From NCBI GenBank assembly GCA_951813045.1, contig CATOTF010000001.1, positions 62,001-126,000 on the forward strand: DNA of 64,000 bases, written 5' to 3'. The notes under the pieces are model-generated. The model saw nothing but the letters and a program-made list of their open reading frames with translations. It was not told where the DNA came from and made no database searches. Of the stretch, positions 46,498-55,374 are shown one piece after another (positions within the stretch are counted from its first letter, which is position 1; each line of letters starts with the position of its first letter). Position numbers and translations under genes: made by a program. The stretch is from an uncultured Rhizobiaceae bacterium (lineage in GTDB: Bacteria; Pseudomonadota; Alphaproteobacteria; Rhizobiales; Rhizobiaceae).

Positions 46498-46885
46498 TAT
46501 TGTATGAGTAATCAGTTCACCAACTCGTACCAAGACCCAAGACAACCTATCTGAAGCCCACAAATAACAGATCAACCGTCACTTTAGCATTGTTCTTCAA
46601 CATAGATTAAAATATCAACGAATGTTTCCTCTTCGGCACTTTGCACCGTATGCTGGCTTGTCGCACATGGAATACCAGTCGATCTCAATATTAGTAAGTA
46701 GTCCGCTGTACCATCATTTGGCTTGTTTAATTGAGATTATTTAAGTTTAGTAGTCACCAATCGAATTTCTGCAATGCGGCGAAGGGTGTTCTTATTAGGT
46801 TTTAGCAAACCCCTAATAACTCGCCATATGATTGCGAAACCATTCTCCCCTTGCAAAGCCACCGCCCCTGCCGCACATCCAGCCC
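46498..46885. other. Gene-free stretch between enolase-superfamily gene and mnmD
   Basis: About 390 bases, AT-rich and without a supportable gene or clear terminator. The right end must carry the mnmD promoter. The frame that leads into mnmD begins at a TTG (46832), but the first 18 codons are not family sequence. Confidence 0.5.
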
Positions 46886-47557
46886 ATGATTGATGCTCCC
46901 CGTTTTGATGATGACGACTTGCTGTTTTCGCCGCGTTTTGGTGATCATTATTTTTCGCGCCACGACGGGCGGGCGGAGTGTGCTCATGTTTTCGTTGGTG
47001 GTAATGACCTGCCCGAAAAGTGGCAGGGCCGTGAGAGTTTTACCATTGGTGAATTGGGGTTTGGGACAGGACTTAATTTTCTGGAGACTTGGGCGACTTG
47101 GCAGCGGTGCCGCTTCCCCGGTCAGCGGTTGAATTTTCTCTCCGTAGAGGGGTTTCCGCTGGACATATCAACAGCAAAACACGCGTTATCGAACTGGCCG
47201 AAATTGGCGGAAAAGACTGAGCAATTGCTGGCTTGCTGGGGTGGCCTCGGTGAGCGGGTAGATATGGACGAACAGACCAGCCTTCATGTTTTGCTGGGGG
47301 ACGTGCGCGATATGCTGCCACAATTCCCTATGGTGGATGCATGGTATCTCGACGGGTTCGCGCCGGCGCGAAACCCGGATATGTGGTCGGCGGAAATTAT
47401 GCAGATGGTCGCCGACAAAACCGAAATGGGTGGAACTTTTGCGAGCTATACCGCAGCCGGTTGGGTGCGGCGCAATTTGCAAGGCGCTGGGTTTTCCGTT
47501 GAAAAGCGACCGGGCTTTGGCACAAAGCGGGATATGATTGCGGGAATAAAATTGTGA
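46886..47557 (+). CDS. mnmD: tRNA U34 methyltransferase MnmD (MnmC1-like)
   Basis: A 223-residue SAM-dependent methyltransferase that makes mnm5s2U from nm5s2U at the tRNA wobble position. The SAM motif is IGELGFGTGLNFLETW near residue 55, and the family motif WYLDGFAPARNPDMWS is near 153. In E. coli this domain is the N-terminal half of the MnmC fusion. ATG at 46886 gives the usual MIDAPRFDDDD start; upstream codons are not conserved. The next gene starts with a GTG that overlaps the stop (GTGA). Confidence 0.93.
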   Translation: MIDAPRFDDDDLLFSPRFGDHYFSRHDGRAECAHVFVGGNDLPEKWQGRESFTIGELGFGTGLNFLETWATWQRCRFPGQRLNFLSVEGFPLDISTAKHALSNWPKLAEKTEQLLACWGGLGERVDMDEQTSLHVLLGDVRDMLPQFPMVDAWYLDGFAPARNPDMWSAEIMQMVADKTEMGGTFASYTAAGWVRRNLQGAGFSVEKRPGFGTKRDMIAGIKL

Positions 47558-48648
47558 TCATCATTATCGGTGCAGGCATTGCCGGACTTTCGCTGGGTTA
47601 TGAGTTGGTAAAGGGCGGGGCGGATGTCACCGTGCTTGAAGCGGGCGCAATTGCCAGCGGCGCGAGCGGTGTCGCGACGTCCTATCTCGAACCGCGCCTT
47701 GGCCAAACGGCCATGCGTCGGGTGGAATGGGAAGGCCTTGCCCGCTGGGGTGGCTACGCCGAAGAAATTACCGATGTTTCAGGTATCGACGTGGGTTTTC
47801 GCCGTGAAGGCCAAGTCCGCGTCACCATCGGGGAGAACCACGATAAGTTCGAAAAAGACCTGACTATGCGCAGCGAACAGGGTTGGGAATTTGGTCGGCT
47901 GACACCGGCCGAGGTTTTGCAAAAGGAACCGAGCTTGTCTCCCGGTGTGGTCGCGGGGGCTTTTCTGCCCGGTGTTCGGTGGCTTAACGGAGCGAAACTC
48001 TGTGCAGCCCTTGCCGCATGTATTCGCAAAATGGGTGGGCAGATCATCGAAAATTCACCCGTGCGAGAAATCCTATATGAAGGTGATCATACACAGATCG
48101 TAACGCAGAGAGGCGATTTTTTTGACGCGGAAAAGGTTGTTCTGTGCACCGGCCTTACCGGGCGCGCCATAAAAGGGGTGCCCGATGATATCGGTGAAAG
48201 CCGCCCCGTACGTGGGGTGAATTTCGTGCTCGACATGAGCGAACATCCCCACCCCGTGCGGCATTTGGTCAAGCATCACCGGGGCAACCTGTGCCCGCGT
48301 ATCGATGAGCAGGGACGTTCCACACTGATTGTCGGAACGACATACGAACCGGGCCAGACATCCCCCGACGTGGGCGACGATGTTGTTGAAAAACTCTACG
48401 GTAATGCGGAACCAGTGTTTCCCGACATTCGCTCGTTACCGCTGATTAAAGTCACCGCCGGATTACGCAGTAAAATTGACGACGGCACTTTGAAACTGGG
48501 GAACTCCGCCCACCAACCCAACGTCTATTTCAGCCTGAGCCACGCAGGCGCCGGTTATCTACGCGCCCCCGTTGTGGCGGATGAATTTGCTGAGTTCATT
48601 TTGACTGGCGAAAAGGGGGAACTGACGGGATTTGTGACCGTCAATTAG
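47554..48648 (+). CDS. FAD-dependent oxidoreductase, DAO family, coupled to mnmD
   Basis: A 364-residue flavoprotein starting with the dinucleotide fold IIIIGAGIAGLSLGYELVKGG. The DAO motif EAGAIASGASGVATSYLEPRL near residue 30 resembles that of MnmC C-terminal domains, which oxidise cmnm5U to nm5U, and of glycine oxidases. VVLCTGLTGRAI near 190 and the C-terminal SLSHAGAGYLRAPVVADEF follow. The GTG start overlaps the mnmD stop by four bases. The coupling suggests the C-terminal half of a split MnmC pair, but a glycine-oxidase role is possible. It is convergent with nudC, overlapping by four bases. Confidence 0.82.
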   Translation: MIIIIGAGIAGLSLGYELVKGGADVTVLEAGAIASGASGVATSYLEPRLGQTAMRRVEWEGLARWGGYAEEITDVSGIDVGFRREGQVRVTIGENHDKFEKDLTMRSEQGWEFGRLTPAEVLQKEPSLSPGVVAGAFLPGVRWLNGAKLCAALAACIRKMGGQIIENSPVREILYEGDHTQIVTQRGDFFDAEKVVLCTGLTGRAIKGVPDDIGESRPVRGVNFVLDMSEHPHPVRHLVKHHRGNLCPRIDEQGRSTLIVGTTYEPGQTSPDVGDDVVEKLYGNAEPVFPDIRSLPLIKVTAGLRSKIDDGTLKLGNSAHQPNVYFSLSHAGAGYLRAPVVADEFAEFILTGEKGELTGFVTVN

Positions 48649-49625
48649 TTTTCAGCTTCCGCCCAATCGGTCAGCAACCGGCTGGCGATTGCCATTTTTG
48701 GCGGGAAGAAGAATTGAGGACTTCCATCATCCAGCGTTGGCCCTTGCTCCGCCAACACGGCTTTTACCTCATCGCGGGTGAACCAGCGGCAGTCGTCGAG
48801 TTCGTTTTCATCGCGGGTAATTGCATTCTCCAGCGCCTCACCATAGCAGCCGATCATCAGCGTGTGGGGAAAAGGCCACGGTTGCGTCGCGTGGTAGGTT
48901 ACCTTGCCAACGCGAATACCGGATTCTTCAAAAGTCTCACGGCGCACGGCGGATTCCATCGTTTCCCCCGGTTCCACAAAGCCTGCCAGTGCTGAATACA
49001 TGCCCGGCGGAAAATGGTGGGAACGGCCCAGCAGGCATATATCGCCCGACACGGTGAGCATAATCACCACCGGGTCGGTGCGGGGGAAATGTTCCTTGTC
49101 ACACGACGTGCATTGGCGTTTCGCGCCACCGGCTTTCATCTGCGAGGGCGAACCGCAACTGGCGCAGAACCGGTTTGTTGCATGCCACGCGAGCATTGCC
49201 CCGCCATAGGCCGCATTGCCCAGTTCCTCATGGGATAACAGCCATTGACGACCCAAAGACCGGTAATCGATCAGCTTATAGGGTTCTGGAAGTTCAAAAT
49301 CTTCATCATCGGGGTTAAGCGACAGGGGCACCGCTACCCTGTCGGCGCGACCATCATGGCCCAACATGATCGCCTGTTCGACCTTCGGATCAAAGGCGGC
49401 AAGCTCGTGTAATTTAAAAATGCCCTTTGGAACATCATCAGCGAGTGAAACCAGCAGGCGACCCCGGGCAAATCCCATAATTCCCGTCGCATTGTCCCTT
49501 AAGGCGTCGACGACGCAGGTTTCCTCACGGTCTTCGGAAAGGCGGTCGAGCCGCCCGCCGGAATAAACGAGCTGGGCACTGGTTTCAGAAGGGGAATATG
49601 CCGGATCAATAAACGAACGTGTCAC
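48645..49625 (-). CDS. nudC: NADH pyrophosphatase NudC
   Basis: A 326-residue Nudix hydrolase that cleaves NADH and removes NAD caps from RNA. A zinc ribbon with four cysteines (CASCGSPSQ and CTSCDKEHFP, about 163-186) precedes the Nudix domain. The Nudix box GFVEPGETMESAVRRETFEE, then SG, fits the GX5EX7REUXEEXGU pattern. An N-terminal domain of about 140 residues and the downstream PWPFPHTLMIG motif are typical of NudC. The start is GTG. A HIT gene lies upstream, 5 bases from the start. Confidence 0.95.
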   Translation of the reverse strand: MTRSFIDPAYSPSETSAQLVYSGGRLDRLSEDREETCVVDALRDNATGIMGFARGRLLVSLADDVPKGIFKLHELAAFDPKVEQAIMLGHDGRADRVAVPLSLNPDDEDFELPEPYKLIDYRSLGRQWLLSHEELGNAAYGGAMLAWHATNRFCASCGSPSQMKAGGAKRQCTSCDKEHFPRTDPVVIMLTVSGDICLLGRSHHFPPGMYSALAGFVEPGETMESAVRRETFEESGIRVGKVTYHATQPWPFPHTLMIGCYGEALENAITRDENELDDCRWFTRDEVKAVLAEQGPTLDDGSPQFFFPPKMAIASRLLTDWAEAEN

Positions 49626-49629
49626 TAAA

Positions 49630-50055
49630 TTACTCTTTCACCAGTTCTTTTGATAATTGCGCAGCAAGGGTCTGGCCTTCTGCTCCGATATATTCTTCAC
49701 GTTCGCCAAACCCCCAAACCGGGCCGGGCCAATTGGCATCACCGGGCGAGCGGGCAATGACGTGAATATGAAGCTGGCGCACCATATTGCCAATCGCGGC
49801 GGTGTTTATTTTTGCGCAAGCCGTAAACGCTTTAAGGTGATCGCCTATTCGGGAGGAAACCTGCATTTCGCAAGCCAGCCGGTCAACGCCCAGATCTGAC
49901 AATTCTTCCGCACCTGATATTTTCGGAACGATGATCACCCACGGCCATCTTTTATCATTCATCAAAAGTACGGTCCGTAATTCATCTTCCCACAGGAAAA
50001 TTGTGTCGTCCCGCAGGCGCTTATCCAACGCCCAATTGCCATCTAAATCACTCAT
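49630..50055 (-). CDS. HIT-family hydrolase
   Basis: A 141-residue histidine-triad protein, probably a dinucleoside polyphosphate or nucleotide hydrolase/transferase. The triad region is RQLHIHVIARSPGDANWPGP near residue 92; two histidines are kept and the third is replaced (H-x-H-x-I), as seems usual for this alphaproteobacterial group with the following WPGPVWG. ATG at 50055 is chosen; a GTG at 50061 is the other option. It shares a unit with nudC, so both may act on capped or adenylylated nucleotides. Confidence 0.88.
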   Translation of the reverse strand: MSDLDGNWALDKRLRDDTIFLWEDELRTVLLMNDKRWPWVIIVPKISGAEELSDLGVDRLACEMQVSSRIGDHLKAFTACAKINTAAIGNMVRQLHIHVIARSPGDANWPGPVWGFGEREEYIGAEGQTLAAQLSKELVKE

Positions 50056-50132
50056 TCCCACAGTCTATCACTTGTTAAGTGAATTCCTACTTGCATTTAC
50101 ACCCTGCACACATGATATGGTGCCTTTGGAAG

Positions 50133-50223
50133 GCTGGTTTGTGGACGGTCCACTCGCCAATCGGGTCAGATCGGGAACGAAGCAGCCCCAACGAGATTCC
50201 GGGCCGGGTCACGTTAAGCCAGT
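50133..50223 (+). ncRNA. ffs: Signal recognition particle RNA (4.5S)
   Basis: The conserved domain IV sequence GGTCAGATCGGGAACGAAGC, followed by AGCC (around 50164-50188), is present, with the GGAA tetraloop and the AGCAG asymmetric loop that bind Ffh. The outer helix closes through CTGGTTTGTGG (from 50134) and CACGTTAAGCCAG (to 50222). The length of about 90 nt is normal for the short bacterial form. Its place directly upstream of dnaX is common in alphaproteobacteria. The exact ends are estimates. Confidence 0.9.
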
Positions 50224-50234
50224 CTTCCACCTCA

Positions 50235-50278
50235 TACCCATAAGGGTAGTGCACCCTAACGGGTGTTCGGTCTTTTTT
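50235..50278 (+). terminator. Tandem hairpins and T-run ending the SRP RNA gene
   Basis: TACCC-ATAA-GGGTA (50235-50248) is followed by CACCC-TAAC-GGGTG (50252-50265), then TCGG and a run of six T (50273-50278). The second hairpin with the T-run is the likely terminator of the SRP RNA; the first may aid 3' processing. Confidence 0.75.
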
Positions 50279-50370
50279 GCGGGTCACTTCACCAAAAACA
50301 GCCGAGCTGTTTTCGGCGATACGCGGATCAGTTTCCCGCGATACCGGTTTTGGAGCTTCAGCACAATCTT

Positions 50371-52362
50371 ATGAGTGACGTTGAAGAAAACACCGAATAC
50401 CGCGTTCTCGCCCGCAAATACCGGCCATCCAGTTTTGCTGATTTAATTGGTCAGGAACCGATGGTGCGCACCCTGTCGAATGCGTTTGCCACCAACCGGA
50501 TTGCTCAGGCCTATATGCTGACCGGGGTTCGCGGTGTCGGCAAAACCACAACTGCACGAATTCTTGCCCGTGCACTCAATTATGAATCCGCTTCGATCAC
50601 CCAACCGACCCTCGACATGGCCGAACACGGCGCCCATTGTGCCAGTATCATGGAAGGCAACCATGTTGATGTGATTGAGATGGATGCTGCCTCCCATACC
50701 GGTATTGGTGATATTCGCGAAATCATCGCCAGCGTGCGTTATAAGCCGGTTTCGGCTCGTTACAAAGTCTACATCATTGACGAAGTGCACATGCTTTCCG
50801 CTGCTGCCTTTAACGGGTTGTTGAAAACGCTCGAGGAACCGCCGGAACATGTGAAGTTCATCTTCGCGACGACTGAAATCCGCAAAGTCCCGATCACCGT
50901 TCTATCGCGCTGCCAGCGGTTTGATCTGCGTCGCATCGATGCTGGTGAACTGACGGAATATCTGGCGAAGATCGCGGGCCATGAGAATATCGAAGCGGAG
51001 ACCGAAGCGTTGGCGATGATCGCGCGGGCAGGGGAAGGTTCGGTACGCGATGCGCTTTCCCTGCTTGATCAGGCCATTGCCCATTCTGCCGGTCAAGATC
51101 ACGGGAAAACCGGCGGCAAGGTTACCGCCGAAGACGTGCAATCCATGCTGGGTCTGGCGGACCGGGCGCGGGTGATCGATCTTTTCGAACATGTCATGAA
51201 AGGCGATATTGCTGCGGCCCTTGCGGAGATCAAGGAACAATATGACATTGGTGCGGAGCCGGAGACCGTGCTCACGGACCTTGCCGAATTTGTCCATTTT
51301 GTCACCCGTGTCCGTTACGTTGATACCGCGCTCAACGATCCTTCTTTGTCGGAAGCCGAGAAAACACGGGGCAAGGAATTTGCCGAAAAACTATCACCGC
51401 GAATATTGGGCCGCACGTGGCAGATGCTTCTAAAAGGCATTTCCGAAGTTCAAGGCTCACCGCGACCGCTGGCAGCTGCTGATATGGTGCTGGTGCGCAT
51501 CACCCATGCAGCCGACCTGCCAACGCCCGATGAGGCATTGCGGGAATTGGGTTCCAACCCGGGGCCAACAGTTTCTGGCCCAGCTACGCCAGGTCGAGGT
51601 CCAGTGCAAAGTGCGGATAACACCAGCGGTACCGGCATACAAAGCCCGATGGCATCATCTCCTCCAGGGGGTGGAGCGACCATGCGGAGGACCGCGAATG
51701 GGCCTACACTGGTTGTAAACCACGAACCTGAAACAGCCGAAACGCGAGTTGAGGCTCGGCAAAAACCGCATCTGACTCCGGTGCCAGACAGTCCACCTCC
51801 TGTCGCAGTTCCTGTTCAAGCACCTGCATTTGAAACGATTCATACGTTGAACGACCTGCTGGCCGTTGCAGAAAAGAAGCGGGATATCAAATTCAAGCTC
51901 CTTCTTCGTAATAACTTATCTGTCGTTACGTTTGAACAGGGGCGAATCGAGTTTCAACCGGTCGGTAATGCGCCCCGCGACATCGTCCAGCAGATTTATG
52001 GGCGTTTACGCGAATGGACCGGAGCACAATGGTCAATCACGGTCAGCGAGGTGGAAGGCGGCGCAACCATCAAGGAACTGGAAGTTGCCGAGCGGAATAA
52101 CAATTTTGCGGAAGCTGAAAATGATCCGGTGGTCGCCGCTGTTCTGCGCGCCTTTCCGAAATCTAAAATTCGTGACGTACGCTTTCCAGGGTTGGAAAGC
52201 GAAGACGGATTAGATATCGCATCAGCGCAAGACGCGGCGCTTGAGAATCCGGATAATTTCGAACGGGATGATGAAGATACAAACCTTTCGTCATCATCGG
52301 AAACAGGCGACCCCCAAACCGGAGATCCCGGTGCTGGTGAGCTCGATGATTATTTCAACTAA
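50371..52362 (+). CDS. dnaX: DNA polymerase III subunit tau/gamma
   Basis: A 663-residue AAA+ clamp-loader subunit. Walker A is [19 protein letters not shown] near residues 52-70; DEVHML and the SRC motif (VLSRCQRF) follow. The zinc-finger region has only one clear cysteine (GAHCASI near residue 90) and lacks the usual set of four. Domain III ends near residue 370; a Pro-rich linker leads to the tau C-terminal domain ([18 protein letters not shown] onwards) and an acidic tail. ATG at 50371 is chosen, as the longer frame runs through the SRP terminator. ybaB follows after 14 bases. Confidence 0.95.
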   Translation: MSDVEENTEYRVLARKYRPSSFADLIGQEPMVRTLSNAFATNRIAQAYMLTGVRGVGKTTTARILARALNYESASITQPTLDMAEHGAHCASIMEGNHVDVIEMDAASHTGIGDIREIIASVRYKPVSARYKVYIIDEVHMLSAAAFNGLLKTLEEPPEHVKFIFATTEIRKVPITVLSRCQRFDLRRIDAGELTEYLAKIAGHENIEAETEALAMIARAGEGSVRDALSLLDQAIAHSAGQDHGKTGGKVTAEDVQSMLGLADRARVIDLFEHVMKGDIAAALAEIKEQYDIGAEPETVLTDLAEFVHFVTRVRYVDTALNDPSLSEAEKTRGKEFAEKLSPRILGRTWQMLLKGISEVQGSPRPLAAADMVLVRITHAADLPTPDEALRELGSNPGPTVSGPATPGRGPVQSADNTSGTGIQSPMASSPPGGGATMRRTANGPTLVVNHEPETAETRVEARQKPHLTPVPDSPPPVAVPVQAPAFETIHTLNDLLAVAEKKRDIKFKLLLRNNLSVVTFEQGRIEFQPVGNAPRDIVQQIYGRLREWTGAQWSITVSEVEGGATIKELEVAERNNNFAEAENDPVVAAVLRAFPKSKIRDVRFPGLESEDGLDIASAQDAALENPDNFERDDEDTNLSSSSETGDPQTGDPGAGELDDYFN

Positions 52363-52376
52363 AAGGACAATATCGA

Positions 52377-52700
52377 ATGAAAGACATCATGGGCATGATG
52401 GGCAAAGTTAAAGAAATGCAATCCAAAATGGAAAGCATGCAGGCTGAGCTTGAAGAACTGGAAGCCGAAGGCATGAGCGCCGGTGGCATGGTCACCGTGA
52501 CCCTGACCGGAAAAGGCGCAATGAAAGGTCTGAAGATCGACCCATCTTTGTTTAAAGAGGGGGAGGAAGAAATTCTCGAAGACCTCATTATAGCCGCCCA
52601 CAATTCAGCCAAATCCCGTGCAGAAGACATTACCCGAGAAAAAACCGCTGAATTGACGGCAGGTCTTCCCATCCCTCCAGGCATGAAATTACCGTTTTAA
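52377..52700 (+). CDS. YbaB/EbfC nucleoid-associated protein
   Basis: A 107-residue DNA-binding protein of the YbaB/EbfC family. A coiled-coil helix ([19 protein letters not shown] near residues 4-23) is followed by [20 protein letters not shown], the usual core, and a C-terminal IPPGMKLPF. It follows dnaX, as in most bacteria; the usual next gene recR is absent. The end overlaps the convergent phosphatidyltransferase gene by four bases. Confidence 0.95.
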   Translation: MKDIMGMMGKVKEMQSKMESMQAELEELEAEGMSAGGMVTVTLTGKGAMKGLKIDPSLFKEGEEEILEDLIIAAHNSAKSRAEDITREKTAELTAGLPIPPGMKLPF

Positions 52701-53302
52701 CGCAAGGATCGATAAGCCAACATAAACCGCGTAATGGTGGTGATCAGCACAATAGCCGAAAACATATAGGCGATCATACTGAACCATGCGGGAAACAGGC
52801 AAAACAGCACGAAAACCGCGATTGTTTCCGTCGCTTCGGCAAGACCAACTGTGTAAAGCAGGCTCTTGCTTCCCCGCCTCGCTTCATCCACGCCGCGCTT
52901 TTCGGCCATCAGCGCGTAGGTTAGAAAACTTGCCCCATTGATATAGAAAATCAGGAGTAACAGTCCGCCTGCCAATGCGTTGGCTGCTGGATCAGCGATA
53001 ATGAAGGCAAAGGGGATTGCCCCGTAAAAGGCGAAATCCAGTACAATATCGAGAAATCCACCCAGATCAGACTTTTCACTAGCCCGAGCCACCGCGCCAT
53101 CAAGACCATCGAAAAGCCGGGAGATCAACAGGAGAATCAGTCCCCAATAATAATTGTGTTGGGAAATGGCGAAAGCAGCGATAATTCCTATGACAAAGCC
53201 GGTCCAGGTCACGCTATTGGCCGACACGCCTAATTTGGCGAGACTACGTCCAGCCCTGTTGAGAACAGGGTCAATGATGGGGCGCAATCGGTTATCGAGC
53301 AT
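52697..53302 (-). CDS. CDP-alcohol phosphatidyltransferase family protein
   Basis: A 201-residue membrane enzyme of the CDP-alcohol phosphatidyltransferase family, which makes phospholipids by displacing CMP. The motif D-G-x2-A-R-x8-G-x3-D-x3-D is read as [20 protein letters not shown], then DIVLD, near residues 64-88. Five to six membrane segments are visible. It could make phosphatidylglycerol phosphate, or use another alcohol such as inositol or choline; the family motif does not distinguish these. Confidence 0.88.
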   Translation of the reverse strand: MLDNRLRPIIDPVLNRAGRSLAKLGVSANSVTWTGFVIGIIAAFAISQHNYYWGLILLLISRLFDGLDGAVARASEKSDLGGFLDIVLDFAFYGAIPFAFIIADPAANALAGGLLLLIFYINGASFLTYALMAEKRGVDEARRGSKSLLYTVGLAEATETIAVFVLFCLFPAWFSMIAYMFSAIVLITTITRFMLAYRSLR

Positions 53303-53395
53303 GAATTATCAACATGGGTTGGCGGATTTCAAATGGATCGTTTAAACCTCGTAATACCTGTAACCGGGTGTAACAACTCCAACGATGATGAATTC

Positions 53396-53818
53396 ATGCA
53401 TTCAGCGAAATCTCCTTCAACATATATTGCGACAACACGCGGGATCGAGGTTTCTGTCCATCCCACCTTTCTGGATAATCAATCTGACGAGGATGAGGAT
53501 GAGGATCATTACGTTTGGGCTTATACAATCAAAATCGTTAACCGGAGCGATGTAACTGTGCAATTGAAGCACAGATATTGGTTGATCACAGATGCCAACG
53601 GGAAAAATGAAAACGTTCAGGGGCCAGGGGTTGTTGGTGAGCAGCCCATCCTCAACCCCGGTGACGAGTTTCAATACACCAGCGGGTGCCCGCTAACAAC
53701 ACCATCCGGCTTTATGGTTGGTCAATATACCATGCGATGCGACAATGGTGAGGAGTTCAAAATTGATATACCTGCATTTGCACTAGATCTACCTAATGCA
53801 AATCGCACCATGAATTAA
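53396..53818 (+). CDS. apaG: ApaG family protein
   Basis: A 140-residue single-domain protein of the ApaG (DUF525) fold, a fibronectin-III-like beta sandwich. The core YVWAYTIKIVNRSDVTVQLKHRYWLITDA and VVGEQPILNPGDEFQYTSG segments are characteristic. The N-terminal region has an acidic loop (DNQSDEDEDEDH near 28-39). ATG at 53396 gives the normal length; the open frame continues 21 codons upstream without family similarity. The role of ApaG is poorly known; it has been linked to divalent cation resistance. It stands next to trkH. Confidence 0.93.
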   Translation: MHSAKSPSTYIATTRGIEVSVHPTFLDNQSDEDEDEDHYVWAYTIKIVNRSDVTVQLKHRYWLITDANGKNENVQGPGVVGEQPILNPGDEFQYTSGCPLTTPSGFMVGQYTMRCDNGEEFKIDIPAFALDLPNANRTMN

Positions 53819-53844
53819 CCGGTCGGGCCCAGGAACAAAATCGT

Positions 53845-55332
53845 ATGGATGGCTTACCAACCAGCTACACACAGCGGCAGATTTTTTTTAATCCGACTCC
53901 CGTCATTTTGGTAACCGGCGTTCTGTTGGCGATGCTGGGTATTGCAATGCTGATCCCGGCCTTGATTGACCATGCTGCCGGTAATCAAAACTGGTCGATA
54001 TTTGCAATCTCGGCGCTGGTGACGGGTGGAGCGGGTGGCGCCATGTTTCTGGCAACACGCGGAAGTGCAAAAGCACTGACCACGCGGCAGGCTTTTGTGA
54101 TGACGGTCATGGTTTGGATCATGCTGTCAGCATTCGGTGCGCTCCCGTTTTATTGGTCCGGTTACGTGCCCACCTATACGGATGCTTTCTTTGAATCGAT
54201 TTCAGGTCTGACCACGACCGGTGCAACGGTTATGTCGGGCCTTGATGAAATGCCGCCGGGAATTCTGCTTTGGCGGGGCATTTTGCAATGGTTGGGCGGA
54301 TTGGGCATCATTGTTATGGCGGTGTCAGTTTTGCCGATGTTGCAAATTGGCGGGATGCAGCTGTTCAAGGTCGAAGCATTTGAGACGCCGGAAAAGATCC
54401 TTCCCCGTGCGACACAAATCTCTGGATTTATCACCCTAATCTTCCTGAATCTGACCGGCCTGTGTATGCTGGCTTATCTCATGGCCGGGATGAGTTTTTT
54501 GGATGCAATTGTCCACGCCATGACGACCGTGGCGACGGGCGGGTTTTCCAACCACGATGAATCTATTGGCTATTTTGACAGCGCCGCCGTCGATATGATC
54601 GCCATGGTGTTCATGATAATCGGCTCGCTACCTTTTCTATTGTATGTTCAGGCTTTGCAAGGTCAATCCAAACCGCTGTTCAAAGACAGTCAGGTGCGCA
54701 CGTTCTTACTGCTTCTGGCCGGCCTAATCCTGTTTGCCTGGACGGTGGAGGAAGCCGTTGGTGTTCACAACGGCCATGAAGCCCTTCGCGTTGCTGCTGT
54801 GAATGTCACCTCAATATTGACGGGTACCGGCTATGCGTCCGCGGCCTACGATGGCTGGGGGCCGGTCGCGGTCGGGTTTTTCTTTTTCATCATGTTTATC
54901 GGTGGTTGTGCGGGGTCAACATCTTGTGGCATCAAGATTTTTCGGTTTCAGGTATTGTTTCAAAACCTGCGCCAACATACAGCGCGTATCCTTTATCCGA
55001 ACGGGATATTTACCCAGCGCTTCAATGACCGCCCCATAAGCGAAGATGTGACATTGGCCGTTATGAGTTTCTTTTTTCTATATCTGCTCACATTTGCGGT
55101 TTCAGCGTCCGCGCTTGCCGCTGCCGGTGTCGATACGCTGACCGCGCTTTCAGGGGCAGGGTCTGCCATTTCCAACGTAGGGCCCGGCTTGGGCGCAGTA
55201 ATTGGTCCTGCTGGAAATTATCAGCCGCTGGGTGATTTACCCAAATGGATATTGAGCATCACGATGTTGGTTGGGCGTTTGGAGCTGTTTACCGTTTTGG
55301 TGATGTTAAGCCCGCGGTTTTGGCGAGCTTGA
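53845..55332 (+). CDS. trkH: TrkH-family potassium uptake permease
   Basis: A 495-residue membrane protein of the TrkH/KtrB family, which carries K+ (with H+ or Na+). Four pore-loop repeats are visible, with the filter glycines in TTTGATVM near 130, TVATGGFSNHD near 230, TGTGYASAAYDGW near 327, and SAISNVGPGLG near 438. The GCAGSTSCGIKIFRFQ region near residue 350 lies before the last membrane unit. It is a lone uptake gene here; the regulatory partner trkA is not seen in the window. Confidence 0.95.
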   Translation: MDGLPTSYTQRQIFFNPTPVILVTGVLLAMLGIAMLIPALIDHAAGNQNWSIFAISALVTGGAGGAMFLATRGSAKALTTRQAFVMTVMVWIMLSAFGALPFYWSGYVPTYTDAFFESISGLTTTGATVMSGLDEMPPGILLWRGILQWLGGLGIIVMAVSVLPMLQIGGMQLFKVEAFETPEKILPRATQISGFITLIFLNLTGLCMLAYLMAGMSFLDAIVHAMTTVATGGFSNHDESIGYFDSAAVDMIAMVFMIIGSLPFLLYVQALQGQSKPLFKDSQVRTFLLLLAGLILFAWTVEEAVGVHNGHEALRVAAVNVTSILTGTGYASAAYDGWGPVAVGFFFFIMFIGGCAGSTSCGIKIFRFQVLFQNLRQHTARILYPNGIFTQRFNDRPISEDVTLAVMSFFFLYLLTFAVSASALAAAGVDTLTALSGAGSAISNVGPGLGAVIGPAGNYQPLGDLPKWILSITMLVGRLELFTVLVMLSPRFWRA

Positions 55333-55374
55333 GAATTTGGTTGGCTGGACTTCGAACTACCTGTATTAATTCTG

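Noticed and set aside
49931-50374. 147-codon plus-strand open frame over the SRP RNA
   Set aside because: It runs through the HIT gene start, the SRP RNA and its terminator; the RNA explains the conservation of this stretch better.
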